From Croceibacterium_A sp044506885 (GTDB lineage Bacteria; Pseudomonadota; Alphaproteobacteria; Sphingomonadales; Sphingomonadaceae), in NCBI GenBank assembly GCA_044506885.1, contig JBIQKC010000030.1, positions 1 to 37,706 of the forward strand: 37,706 nt of DNA, given 5' to 3'. Below are positions 16,327-26,596 of this stretch, in pieces (within the stretch, counting starts at the first letter, position 1; every line of letters starts with the position of its first letter). Below the pieces are notes generated by a model. That model was not told where the DNA came from and searched no databases. It saw only the letters and a list, made by a program, of their open reading frames with translations. The position numbers and the translations under genes were made by a program.

Positions 16327-16863
16327 TCAGGCGGCTTCGCCGGCGCTCTCGTAATATTGCGGCGCGTGCTTCTTCAGCACGTCGAGGATCTTGGCGAGCG
16401 CGGTCGGCTCGTCGGTCTTTTCCATCGCCGCCAGTTCGCGCGCCAGGCGGCTCGAGGCCGCTTCGAAGATCTGCCGCTCGGAATAGCTCTGCTCGGGCTG
16501 GTCCTCCGGGCGGAACAGGTCGCGCGTCACTTCGGCGATCGACACGAGATCGCCCGAATTGATCTTGGCTTCGTATTCCTGGGCGCGGCGCGACCACATG
16601 GTGCGCTTGACCTTGGGCTTGCCCTTCAGGGTCTCCATCGCTTCCTTCAGCGTCTTGTCGCTGGACAGCTTGCGCATGCCGATCGATTCGACCTTGTTGA
16701 CCGGAACGCGCAGCGTCATCCGCTCCTTCTCGAAGCGCAGGACATAGAGTTCCAGCTTCATTCCGGCGATTTCCTCGCTCTGTAGCTCGACCACCCGGCC
16801 AACCCCGTGCTTGGGGTAGACCACGTAATCGCCGACATCGAAAGCGGGGGCATTGGCAGCCAT
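16327..16863 (-). CDS. carD: CarD/CdnL-family RNA polymerase-binding transcription regulator
   Basis: A 178-residue CarD/CdnL protein, which binds the RNA polymerase beta subunit and stabilises open complexes, notably at rRNA and growth genes. The N-terminal RNAP-interaction domain is clear (FDVGDYVVYPKHGVGRVVEL, 8-28; YVLRFEKERMTLRVPVNKV). The C-terminal helical DNA-binding domain carries MWSRRAQEYEAKINSGD with the conserved minor-groove Trp at 90 and LVSIAEVTRDLFRP. ATG 16863 is preferred over a TTG two codons upstream because GAAAGGA is placed 6 bases before it. fdxA lies 263 bases upstream on the same strand, and an AT-rich patch between them probably holds a dedicated promoter. Confidence 0.95.
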   Translation of the reverse strand: MAANAPAFDVGDYVVYPKHGVGRVVELQSEEIAGMKLELYVLRFEKERMTLRVPVNKVESIGMRKLSSDKTLKEAMETLKGKPKVKRTMWSRRAQEYEAKINSGDLVSIAEVTRDLFRPEDQPEQSYSERQIFEAASSRLARELAAMEKTDEPTALAKILDVLKKHAPQYYESAGEAA

Positions 16864-17019
16864 GTACAATCCTTTCTCAGCGGCAGGACAATAACGTGCG
16901 TAGAAACATCGCTCGAACCACGAGTGGGCGAGTGGCGACCGGATCTTGCCTCGATGTCACGCAGAACGTGGCGGGAGCCTGCCTTCCTTGATCCGCCAAC
17001 CGCCCGTCACGGGGCGGCA

Positions 17020-17060
17020 GTCGGTAGGGATATATAACAGATTAAGGACAAAATTTCCAG
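17020..17060 (-). promoter_or_regulatory. Possible carD promoter in AT-rich patch
   Basis: Read on the minus strand, CTGGAA and TATATA are separated by 18 bases within an unusually AT-rich stretch in otherwise GC-rich DNA, about 170 bases upstream of carD. The hexamers are only moderate matches to the -35/-10 consensus, so the call is tentative. Confidence 0.35.
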
Positions 17061-17126
17061 CCCCGCGCATCGGCGCGCCCCGACGGACGCGCGGAGCGGC
17101 GGACGGGCAAGCGGGAAATGGGCCGA

Positions 17127-17465
17127 TCAGTCGCCTTCGCCGGGCTCGGCCGAGAAGTACTTCTCGAACTTGCCCTCTACGCCCTTGTGTTCGTCGGCGT
17201 CCGGCGGAGCGTCCTTCTTCTGGGTGATGTTGGGCCATTCCGCCGAATAGGTGGCGTTGAGTTCCAGCCATTGCTCCAGCCCGCCCTCGGTATCCGGCAG
17301 GATCGCCTCGGCCGGGCATTCGGGCTCGCACACGCCGCAGTCGATGCACTCGGACGGGTTGATGACCAGCATCGTCTCGCCCTCGTAGAAGCAGTCGACC
17401 GGACAGACTTCCACGCAATCGGTGTACTTGCACTTGATGCAGGCGTCGGTGACGACATAGGTCAT
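17127..17465 (-). CDS. fdxA: Seven-iron ferredoxin FdxA ([3Fe-4S][4Fe-4S])
   Basis: A 112-residue soluble electron carrier. Nine Cys occur in the first 50 residues in the Azotobacter-type 7Fe pattern: C9, C17 and C50 fit the 3Fe-4S cluster, C21, C40, C43 and C46 fit the 4Fe-4S cluster, and C12 and C25 are the extra cysteines. The sequences DACIKCKYTDCVEVCPVDC and CIDCGVCEPECPAEAI are diagnostic, and the C-terminal extension containing ELNATYSAEWPNIT is also typical. Start ATG 17465 is preceded by GAAGGA. It lies 62 bases downstream of the S4-domain gene in the helicase - S4 - fdxA - carD order known in alphaproteobacteria. The electron partner is not known. Confidence 0.96.
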   Translation of the reverse strand: MTYVVTDACIKCKYTDCVEVCPVDCFYEGETMLVINPSECIDCGVCEPECPAEAILPDTEGGLEQWLELNATYSAEWPNITQKKDAPPDADEHKGVEGKFEKYFSAEPGEGD

Positions 17466-17527
17466 TGCAGCGCATTCCTTCGGCGTATCACGCGTGGCGG
17501 CCTGCTAGGTCCATTGCCGGGCCAGCG

Positions 17528-17773
17528 TCAAGCGGGGCGGTAGCAAGCTTTTGCTTCAGCGGGCGGACCGCGTCTTTCAGGCAGCGCCACAAGTTCGATC
17601 GTCAGCACGTCGCGCGCCAGCGGCAGGGTCAGCACGTCGCCCGCGGCGATCGCCTGGTCCAGCCGCGTCACGCGCGCGCCGTTGCAGCGGATATGCCCTT
17701 CGGCGATCCAGCGCTGCGCGGCGGTGCGGCTGCGCGCGAAGCGCAGGAAGAACAGGAGCCGGTCGAGCCGCAC
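17528..17773 (-). CDS. S4-domain RNA-binding protein (Hsp15-like)
   Basis: An 81-residue S4-domain protein: MRLDRLLFFLRFARSRTAAQ, then WIAEGHIRCNGARVTRLDQAIAAGDVLTL, the classical S4 alpha-L RNA-binding motif. Family members such as E. coli Hsp15 bind stalled 50S-nascent chain complexes; whether this one does is not shown. I chose GTG 17773 (only 7 bases after the helicase stop) because RLDRLLFFLR is the usual beginning of the fold; a longer in-frame ORF would run back through the helicase gene. The C-terminal tail PERRGPPAEAKACYRP is basic and proline-containing. Confidence 0.85.
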   Translation of the reverse strand: MRLDRLLFFLRFARSRTAAQRWIAEGHIRCNGARVTRLDQAIAAGDVLTLPLARDVLTIELVALPERRGPPAEAKACYRPA

Positions 17774-17780
17774 GGACGGT

Positions 17781-20300
<2,520 letters not shown>

Positions 20301-20510
20301 GGTGCGCGCAATGTGGCGGCAGCGGGCGGGCGGCGCAAGCGCCCGCGGGCGCGGACTCGATTCGGCCCGAACGCGACTCGCCCTGTCGAAATTAGGCGGA
20401 AATTTACTTTATCGGCGGAGACGGCGCTGTCAGAGAAACGACCGCGTTCCGCCGCGCTTGCTCGCATTCGGATCGGTGAAGCGGCGCGCGAACGCACCAG
20501 GAGGGCGCGT

Positions 20511-22112
20511 TTGTTCAAGGACCCGATGGACGGCGGGATCGATGGCGCTGGCGGCGTGCCGCCGGCGCAACCGTCCTGCGCGCTCGCGGGCGGCCCGTCG
20601 GCGCAGCGGATCACCCGCCAGCCCAGCATCGGCGAACGGTACGGCGCGTGGCGCGAACGGGCGTCCGCGCGGCTGGCCGAAATGGATCTCGTGCCCGACC
20701 TGGCGCAGGACATCGGCTCGCGCCGCTGGCTGCGCGGCGCGGGCACGCTGCTGGCGCTTTCGGCCCTGGCGCTGGCCGGCTGGCCGGATTTCGCCCAGCT
20801 CGAAGCGGCGCCGGTCATGGCCATCGACGATCCGGTGCGCGACGAATTCCGCAGCCAGATGATTCTGCCGCTCGCGCTCGGCGCGGACAGCGGCCGGCGC
20901 ATGGGCGCGACCGCCATGGTCATGCCGCTGCGCAGCGCACCCGAACGCCCGCGGCTCGATCTCGAAGCCACGCTCGCGCGGGGCGACAGCTTCGAACGCA
21001 TGCTGCTGCGCGCCGGTGTGGCCGGCGCGGAGGCGGAGCAGATCGTGGCCATGCTGTCTTCGGCCATGCCGCTGTCCGAAGTCGAACCGGGCACCAAAGT
21101 CGACCTCACTCTCGGCCGCCGCCCGGCGGAAGGCGCGGCGCGGCCGGTCGATGCGCTGTCGTTCCGCGCGCGCTTCGACTTGCAACTCGCGGTGGAACGA
21201 CGCGATGGGCGGCTGACGCTCGATCCCCGGCCGATCAAGGTCGACGCCACGCCCTTGCGGATTCGCGGGGCTGTCGGCGACAGCCTGTATCGCGCCGCGC
21301 GCGCCGCCGGAGCGCCGGCCGCCGCCGTGCAACAATATCTGCGGGCGCTGGCGCAGGAAGTGGATCTCGATCGCGCCATCGCCAGCGGTGACGAGTTCGA
21401 CCTGATCGTCGAATACAAGCGCGCCGCGACCGGCGAAATCGAGACCGGCAAGCTGCTCTACGCCGGGCTGCTGCGCGACGGCAAGCCGCGCAAGCAGCTG
21501 ATGCGCTGGGGCAGCGACGGGCGCTTCTACGAAGCGTCGGGCGTCGGCGAGCAGCGGGAAGGCCTTCTCGCGCCGGTGCCGGGGCGCGTCACTTCGGGCT
21601 ACGGCCAGCGCCGCCATCCGATCCTCGGCTACAAGCGCATGCACGCGGGCATCGATTTCAGGGCCAGCCACGGGACGCCGATCCTCGCCGCCACCGATGG
21701 CGTGGTGCAGTTCGCCGGACGTCATGGCGGGCACGGCAACTACGTGAAGCTTTCGCACGCCGGCGGCCTCGGCACCGGCTATGCGCATATGAGCCGGATC
21801 GCCGTCTCCAAGGGCGCCCGCGTGCGCCGGGGGCAGGTGATCGGCTATGTCGGCTCGACCGGGCTCTCGACGGGGCCGCACCTCCATTACGAGATGTACC
21901 GCAACGGCGTGACGGTGAATCCCGCCAGCGTCAGCTTCGTCACCCGCGCGCAGCTCGAAGGCAAGGAGCTGGCGAACTTCCGCGCCCGGCTGGCGGACTT
22001 GCAGAAGGTGGAGCCCGGCGCGGCGCTCGCCAGCCTCGCGCCCGATCCCGGCGATGTGCAGGAGCCGGTGCGCGAGATCGACCGGGTCGACAACAAGCAG
22101 ATCGTCGGCTGA
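20511..22112 (+). CDS. M23 family metallopeptidase (murein DD-endopeptidase-like), membrane-anchored
   Basis: A 533-residue protein with a cytoplasmic N-terminus, one transmembrane segment (about 75-92, GTLLALSALALAGW), a periplasmic region with an OapA/LysM-like part (ATLARGDSFERMLLRAGVAG; PGTKVDLTLGRRP) and a C-terminal LytM/M23 domain. The zinc site is visible: GYGQRRHPILGYKRMHAGIDF supplies the first His and Asp (about 378 and 382) and GPHLHYE the HxH pair (about 456-458). It should cut peptidoglycan cross-bridges. I chose TTG 20511 because AGGAGGG at 20499-20505 is 5 bases upstream; ATG 20526 is an alternative. The frame is open for another 2.8 kb upstream, but that is an antisense shadow of the helicase. 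Confidence 0.9.
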   Translation: MFKDPMDGGIDGAGGVPPAQPSCALAGGPSAQRITRQPSIGERYGAWRERASARLAEMDLVPDLAQDIGSRRWLRGAGTLLALSALALAGWPDFAQLEAAPVMAIDDPVRDEFRSQMILPLALGADSGRRMGATAMVMPLRSAPERPRLDLEATLARGDSFERMLLRAGVAGAEAEQIVAMLSSAMPLSEVEPGTKVDLTLGRRPAEGAARPVDALSFRARFDLQLAVERRDGRLTLDPRPIKVDATPLRIRGAVGDSLYRAARAAGAPAAAVQQYLRALAQEVDLDRAIASGDEFDLIVEYKRAATGEIETGKLLYAGLLRDGKPRKQLMRWGSDGRFYEASGVGEQREGLLAPVPGRVTSGYGQRRHPILGYKRMHAGIDFRASHGTPILAATDGVVQFAGRHGGHGNYVKLSHAGGLGTGYAHMSRIAVSKGARVRRGQVIGYVGSTGLSTGPHLHYEMYRNGVTVNPASVSFVTRAQLEGKELANFRARLADLQKVEPGAALASLAPDPGDVQEPVREIDRVDNKQIVG

Positions 22113-22114
22113 TT

Positions 22115-22131
22115 GCCCCCGGCGGGGTTTT
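22115..22131 (+). terminator. Weak terminator-like hairpin between M23 gene and hemB
   Basis: CCCC (22117-22120) can pair with GGGG (22124-22127) over a 3-base loop, directly followed by TTTT. The stem is very short, so it may at most attenuate read-through into hemB. Confidence 0.3.
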
Positions 22132-22150
22132 CCGGCAGGGAACGCCGCCG

Positions 22151-23146
22151 ATGACCGCTTCCTACCCCGCCACTCGCCTGCGCCGCACCCGCGCCGCCGC
22201 CTGGAGCCGCGCGCTCCACCGCGAAACCGTGCTGACGCCGCAGGATCTGATCTGGCCGCTGTTCGTCACCGACGGCGATGGCGTGGAAGAGCCGATCGCC
22301 ACGCTTCCCGGCATATCGCGCTGGTCGCTCGACGGAATCGCGGCGCGGGCGAAGGAAGCGGTCTCGCTCGGCATTCCCTGCGTCGCGCTGTTCCCCAACA
22401 CGCCGGCGGGCTTGCGTAGCGACGATGGCGGGGAAGCGCTCAATGCCGACAACCTGATCTGCCGCGCGATCCGCGCGATCCGCGATGCCTGCGGCTCGGA
22501 CATCGGCGTGCTGACCGACGTCGCGCTCGATCCCTACACCAGCCACGGGCAGGACGGACTGGTCGACGATGCCGGACGCGTCCTCAACGACGCCACGGTG
22601 GAGGTTCTGGTCGGCCAGGCGCTCGTCCAGGCGGCGGCGGGGGCGGACATCGTCGCCCCGTCGGACATGATGGACGGCCGAATCGGCGCGATTCGCGCCG
22701 CGCTGGAGCGCGACGGGCGTCATGACGTCCAGATCATGAGCTACGCCGCCAAGTACGCCAGCGCCTTCTACGGCCCGTTCCGCGACGCGGTCGGCAGCCG
22801 GGGCCTGCTGAAAGGCGACAAGAAGGGCTACCAGATGGACCCGGCCAACGGCGAGGAAGCGCTGCGCGAAGTCGCGCTCGACATCGCCGAAGGGGCCGAC
22901 AGCGTGATGGTCAAGCCGGGCCTGCCCTATCTCGACATCGTGCGCCGGGTGAAGGAGCGGTTCGAGGTTCCGGTCTTCGCCTATCAGGTCAGCGGCGAAT
23001 ACGCGATGATCGAAGCGGCCGCCGCCGCCGGCGCGGGCGAGCGCGAGGCCCTGGTGCTGGAAACGCTGACGGCCTTCAAGCGCGCCGGCTGTTCCGGCGT
23101 GCTGACCTATCACGCCCCGCTGGCGGCGCAGCTGCTCGGTGGCTGA
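22151..23146 (+). CDS. hemB: Porphobilinogen synthase (5-aminolevulinate dehydratase)
   Basis: Condenses two 5-aminolevulinate molecules to porphobilinogen in tetrapyrrole synthesis. The 331-residue protein has both active-site lysines: K201 in MSYAAKYASAFYGPFRDA and the Schiff-base K255 in SVMVKPGLPYLD. The metal-site region reads DVALDPYTSHGQDGL, with Asp/Ala where zinc enzymes carry cysteines, so it belongs to the zinc-independent, magnesium-responsive class typical of alphaproteobacteria and pseudomonads. AGGGAA about 10 bases upstream supports the ATG. It overlaps the GNAT gene by 8 bases. Confidence 0.97.
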   Translation: MTASYPATRLRRTRAAAWSRALHRETVLTPQDLIWPLFVTDGDGVEEPIATLPGISRWSLDGIAARAKEAVSLGIPCVALFPNTPAGLRSDDGGEALNADNLICRAIRAIRDACGSDIGVLTDVALDPYTSHGQDGLVDDAGRVLNDATVEVLVGQALVQAAAGADIVAPSDMMDGRIGAIRAALERDGRHDVQIMSYAAKYASAFYGPFRDAVGSRGLLKGDKKGYQMDPANGEEALREVALDIAEGADSVMVKPGLPYLDIVRRVKERFEVPVFAYQVSGEYAMIEAAAAAGAGEREALVLETLTAFKRAGCSGVLTYHAPLAAQLLGG

Positions 23147-23708
23147 GTTCCGGCTGGAGACTGAGCGCCTGATCCTGCGCGACTGGCGCGAAGAGGATTG
23201 GCCTGCCTTCTTCCGCTACACCAACACGCCGGCCGTCATGCGTTGGCTCGGCGGCGTGGCGGATGCGGAGGGGTGCTCGCTCGCCCGAATGCGGCTTGAA
23301 AACTATCGGCGCGATCACGGCCACAGCTTCTGGGTGGTGGAGCGCAAGGCGGATGGCGGGCATCTGGCCGGCGAACTGCTCGGCTTCTGCGGGTTGAAGC
23401 GCGCCAATCGGCAGGGCGCGCCGATCGGCGATTTCGAGATCGGCTGGCGTCTGCGCGAGGATGCATGGGGCCGGGGTTATGCGCGCGAGGCTGCCGCCAA
23501 AGCGATGCGCGCCGGGTTCGAACAATTCGGCGCGCCGCATATGATCGCGCTGACCGTGGTGGGAAACACCGCCAGTTGGGGGCTGATGGAGCGGCTTGGG
23601 ATGCGTCGCCGCGCCGATCTCGATTTTGAGAGTACGGATTTCGAGCGCGAAGGGGGCACCATCATCGCCTATGCGATCACGCGCGAGGAATGGGAGCAGC
23701 AATCATGA
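23139..23708 (+). CDS. GNAT family N-acetyltransferase (RimJ/RimL-like)
   Basis: A 189-residue GNAT enzyme beginning (GTG start) MAEFRLETERLILRDWREED, the usual opening of RimJ/RimL-type acetyltransferases. The acetyl-CoA-binding stretch is IGWRLREDAWGRGYAREAA, with the R/Q-x-x-G-x-G/A signature as REDAWGRGYA. ALTVVGNTASWGLMERLGM follows, as expected of strands 5-6; most relatives have N-x-x-S in that position. Substrate is unknown; it could modify a protein N-terminus or a small molecule. It overlaps hemB at its start and the carbonic anhydrase gene at its stop (ATGA), indicating a coupled operon without an obvious shared pathway. Confidence 0.92.
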   Translation: MAEFRLETERLILRDWREEDWPAFFRYTNTPAVMRWLGGVADAEGCSLARMRLENYRRDHGHSFWVVERKADGGHLAGELLGFCGLKRANRQGAPIGDFEIGWRLREDAWGRGYAREAAAKAMRAGFEQFGAPHMIALTVVGNTASWGLMERLGMRRRADLDFESTDFEREGGTIIAYAITREEWEQQS

Positions 23709-24280
23709 ACCCGCAGACCCGCTTCCCTTGGGCCACGATCCTCCCGTTCGAGGGCAAGATTCCGCAAATCCACGAAACCGCCTTCGTCGCGCCCGGCGCG
23801 CGGATTATCGGGGACGTCACGCTCGGGCCCGAATCGAGCGTGTGGTACAATTGCGTGTTGCGAGGCGACATTCATCGCATCGTCGTCGGAGCGCGCTCGA
23901 ATGTGCAGGACGGCAGCGTGTTCCACGTCGAGGGGCCGCGACCGGACACCGACGGCTGCCCGACGATCATCGGCGAGGATTGCGTGATCGGGCACATGGC
24001 GATGGTCCACGGCGCCACGCTGGAGGATCGCGCCTTCGTCGGCATGGGGGCGGTGGCGATGGACGATTGCCGCATCGGCGAAGACGCGATGCTGGCGGCC
24101 GGCGCGCTGCTGAGCCCCGGCAAGGCGATCCCTCCGCGCGAGATCTGGGTCGGCCGTCCGGCGAAGTTCCTGCGTACGCAGGACGAGGCGCAGGTCGGGA
24201 AAATCCGCTTCCAGACCGAACGCTATTGCCGCCTCGCGCAGCGGCATCTCGCCGAGCTGAATGGCGCGGCCAAGGCTTGA
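23705..24280 (+). CDS. Gamma-class carbonic anhydrase-like hexapeptide-repeat protein
   Basis: A 191-residue left-handed beta-helix protein of the gamma carbonic anhydrase family (PaaY/YrdA-like). The opening is IPQIHETAFVAPGARIIGDV, followed by hexapeptide repeats (VTLGPESSVWYNCVLRGDI). The three zinc-binding His are present as H74 (SVFHVEG), H97 (VIGHMAM) and H102 (MVHGATL) with the family's 5-residue spacing between the last two. A C-terminal helix (RYCRLAQRHLAEL) completes the fold. The active-site Glu residues of archaeal Cam are not obvious, so catalytic activity is uncertain. Start ATG overlaps the GNAT stop; a SulP transporter gene lies 640 bases downstream. Confidence 0.92.
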   Translation: MNPQTRFPWATILPFEGKIPQIHETAFVAPGARIIGDVTLGPESSVWYNCVLRGDIHRIVVGARSNVQDGSVFHVEGPRPDTDGCPTIIGEDCVIGHMAMVHGATLEDRAFVGMGAVAMDDCRIGEDAMLAAGALLSPGKAIPPREIWVGRPAKFLRTQDEAQVGKIRFQTERYCRLAQRHLAELNGAAKA

Positions 24281-24545
24281 TCTTCCCCCGGCGGAGACGA
24301 TCCGCGCGCTGGCAGACGGAGAGGGGCGGCTGGCGCTGCGCGTCACCCCCGGAGCGCGAGTGGAAGCCATCGCCATCGAAGCGGGCAAGGTGGCGGTGAA
24401 AGTCCGCGCCAGGCCGCAGGACGGCGCGGCGAACGATGCGGTGCTGGCTCTGCTGGCAAAGGCGCTCGGTGTGGCGGCGTCACGCCTCCACCTGTTGCGC
24501 GGCGCGACTTCGCGCGAGAAGCTGGTGCAGCTTCCACCGGCCTGA
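24261..24545 (+). CDS. DUF167 (YggU) family protein
   Basis: A 94-residue protein of the DUF167/YggU family. The family pattern is LRVTPGARVEAI, VAVKVRARPQDGAANDAVLALLAKALGV (key part KVRARPQDGAANDA), and a terminal GATSREKLVQL. No biochemical role is established. It overlaps the carbonic anhydrase gene by 20 bases, so it belongs to the same transcription unit. Confidence 0.92.
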   Translation: MARPRLDLPPAETIRALADGEGRLALRVTPGARVEAIAIEAGKVAVKVRARPQDGAANDAVLALLAKALGVAASRLHLLRGATSREKLVQLPPA

Positions 24546-24607
24546 AATCGACTCCTTCACCTCGATGAGGAGACTGCATTTCCGATGGCTGAAAGGCCAG
24601 GATATGC

Positions 24608-24643
24608 TATCAGGCCTTCATATTGATATCTGATATATCAGGC
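24608..24643. promoter_or_regulatory. Candidate operator upstream of the XRE-sulP pair
   Basis: An AT-rich island directly upstream of the XRE start contains the dyad TGATAT-N5-ATATCA (24624-24640) and two direct copies of TATCAGGC (24608-24615 and 24636-24643). The dyad lies 8 bases before ATG 24649, a place where the encoded HTH protein could autoregulate. Confidence 0.55.
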
Positions 24644-24648
24644 AGCTA

Positions 24649-24921
24649 ATGATCACATCGCAGCAGATGCGCGCCGCGCGCGCCCTTCTCGGGATCGACC
24701 AGCGCCGGCTCGCGGATATGGCGGGGCTTTCCGTGCCGACCATCCAGCGAATGGAAGCGTCGGGCGGGCAAGTGCGCGGCGTGGTGGATACGCTGGTGAA
24801 GGTGGTCACCGCGCTCGAGAGCGCGGGTATCGAACTGATCGGCGAGAATGCGCCCAGTGCCGGAACCGGGCGCGGAGTCCGCCTCAGGGATGTCGCGGGA
24901 AGCGGGATGGGGGACGCCTGA
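24649..24921 (+). CDS. XRE-type helix-turn-helix regulator
   Basis: A 90-residue DNA-binding protein: MITSQQMRAARALLGIDQRR, then LADMAGLSVPTIQRMEASGG forms the helix-turn-helix (about 21-40), followed by VRGVVDTLVKVVTALESAGIELI, typical of small Cro/CI-family proteins that end with a helix predicting dimerisation. The Gly/Arg-rich tail is probably disordered. It is separated from the SulP start by only 2 bases, so the two are cotranscribed and the regulator probably controls the transporter. The upstream dyad is a candidate operator. The regulated signal is unknown. Confidence 0.88.
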   Translation: MITSQQMRAARALLGIDQRRLADMAGLSVPTIQRMEASGGQVRGVVDTLVKVVTALESAGIELIGENAPSAGTGRGVRLRDVAGSGMGDA

Positions 24922-24923
24922 CC

Positions 24924-26588
24924 GTGCCCGAAAGCTTCACGCCCAAGCTGCTGACCGTCCTGCGGCAGGGCTATTCGCTCGCCGACATGCGCGCCGACGC
25001 CATCGCCGGGCTGACGGTCGCCATCGTCGCGCTGCCGCTCGCCATGGCGCTCGGCATCGCCAGCGGCGCTTCGCCCGATAAAGGGCTGGTCACTGCGGTC
25101 GTTGCCGGGTTCCTGATTTCCGCCCTCGGCGGCGCGCGGATGCAGATCGGCGGGCCCACCGGCGCGTTCGTGGTCGTCATCTTCAACGTCATCGCCCAGC
25201 ACGGTTACGACGGGCTGGTGCTGGCGACGCTGATCGCCGGGCTGATCCTGATGATCGCCGGCTATGCGCGCCTCGGCAAGATGATCCGCTTCGTGCCGCA
25301 TCCGGTGATAACCGGGTTCACCGCCGGCATCGCGGTCATCATCGCTTCCACCCAGGTGAAGGACTTCCTCGGTCTGCCGATCGAGGACGTGCCGGCGGAA
25401 TTCGTGCCTCAATGGATCGCCTACTTCGGCGCCATCGGCGAGTTGAGCCTCGTCACGCTGGCCGTCGGGGGCGGCGCGCTGGCGTTGATCGTCGTCCTCA
25501 AGCGGAAGGCGCCACGCGTTCCCGGCTATCTCCTCGCCATCGTCGCCGCCTCGCTCGCGGTGGCGCTGATCGGGCTGCCGGTCGAAACCATCGGCTCGCG
25601 CTTCCCGGACATGCCCTCGGGCCTGCCCGCGCCGCATGTTCCGAAGATCACGCTGGCCAAGATCCAGGCGGTCATGCCTTCGGCCTTCACCATCGCTTTC
25701 CTCGCCGGGATCGAGGCGCTGCTTTCGGCTGTGGTGGCGGATGGCATGGCCGGCACGCGGCATCGGCCCAATCAGGAGCTTGTCGGTCAGGGCGTGGCCA
25801 ACATCGCCTCCAGCCTGTTCGGGGGACTGCCGGCCACCGGCGCGATAGCCCGCACCGCCACCAATATCAGGGCCGGCGCCAGAAGCCCGCTGTCGGGCGT
25901 GTTCCACGCCGCTTTCCTGCTGGTGTTCGTGCTCTTTGCCACCGATCTGATGGGTTATGTCCCGATGGCCGCGCTCGCAGCCATCCTGTTCACGGTGGCG
26001 CTGGGCATGAGCGAGTACCGTCGCTTCCTGCAACTCCTGCGTATTCCCGGCGGGGACCGCACGGTGCTGCTGCTGACATTCTTCCTTACCGTGATGGTCG
26101 ATCTGACAGTGGCCATCGGCGTCGGCGTCACTCTCGCTTCGCTGCTGTTCATGATGCGGATGAGCGAGGCGGTTCACGTCGAAGGCAGCGCGGCGATCGA
26201 AGCCGCGCCCGACCTCGACGACGATCTCGATCAGCGGGCCGATCTGCCGCCGGGGGTGGAAGTCTTCCGTATCGACGGGCCGTTGTTCTTCGGCGTGGCC
26301 GGGGACCTGCTCGATACGCTTCGCGGTGTCGGCCAGCGGCCGCGCGTGGTGATCCTGCGCGTGCGCCGGGTGCCGTTCCTCGACGCGAGCGGGGCGGCAG
26401 CCATCGAACAATTCGTCGAACAGGCTGAAAAGGGCGGGACGCGGGTCATAATCTCGGGCCCGCAGCGCCAGCCGCTGTTCGTTCTGACCCGCGCCGGGCT
26501 TGGCCGCCGCACAGGGCGGGTGGAATACGCGCCCGATTATCCCGCGGCGCTGGCGATGGCGGCCGAACTGGCGGTCAGCCAGACGTAG
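24924..26588 (+). CDS. SulP family anion transporter with STAS domain
   Basis: A 554-residue inner-membrane transporter. The N-terminal part (to about 430) has a dozen or so hydrophobic segments with SulP signatures: GLTVAIVALPLAMALGIASG, QIGGPTGAFVVVIFNVI, VPHPVITGFTAGIAVIIA and LPATGAIARTATNIRAGARS. The C-terminal STAS domain (about 440-545) contains VEVFRIDGPLFFGVAGDLLD and VPFLDASGAAAIEQF. The start is GTG 24924, 2 bases after the XRE stop. SulP proteins carry sulfate, bicarbonate or carboxylates; the gamma carbonic anhydrase gene nearby makes bicarbonate a reasonable but unproved guess. It converges with the ligase gene. Confidence 0.94.
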   Translation: MPESFTPKLLTVLRQGYSLADMRADAIAGLTVAIVALPLAMALGIASGASPDKGLVTAVVAGFLISALGGARMQIGGPTGAFVVVIFNVIAQHGYDGLVLATLIAGLILMIAGYARLGKMIRFVPHPVITGFTAGIAVIIASTQVKDFLGLPIEDVPAEFVPQWIAYFGAIGELSLVTLAVGGGALALIVVLKRKAPRVPGYLLAIVAASLAVALIGLPVETIGSRFPDMPSGLPAPHVPKITLAKIQAVMPSAFTIAFLAGIEALLSAVVADGMAGTRHRPNQELVGQGVANIASSLFGGLPATGAIARTATNIRAGARSPLSGVFHAAFLLVFVLFATDLMGYVPMAALAAILFTVALGMSEYRRFLQLLRIPGGDRTVLLLTFFLTVMVDLTVAIGVGVTLASLLFMMRMSEAVHVEGSAAIEAAPDLDDDLDQRADLPPGVEVFRIDGPLFFGVAGDLLDTLRGVGQRPRVVILRVRRVPFLDASGAAAIEQFVEQAEKGGTRVIISGPQRQPLFVLTRAGLGRRTGRVEYAPDYPAALAMAAELAVSQT

Positions 26589-26596
26589 CGCCCCGG

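Noticed and set aside
17000..17017. CGCCC/GGGCG hairpin after fdxA as its terminator
   Set aside because: The stem is only 5 bp and no T-run follows on the minus strand.
23919..23934. TGTTCCACGTCGAGGG in the carbonic anhydrase gene as a parS half-site
   Set aside because: Only the left half matches; the right arm is unrelated and the bases encode the zinc-binding FHVEG motif. A similar half-match at about 6921 was rejected for the same reason.
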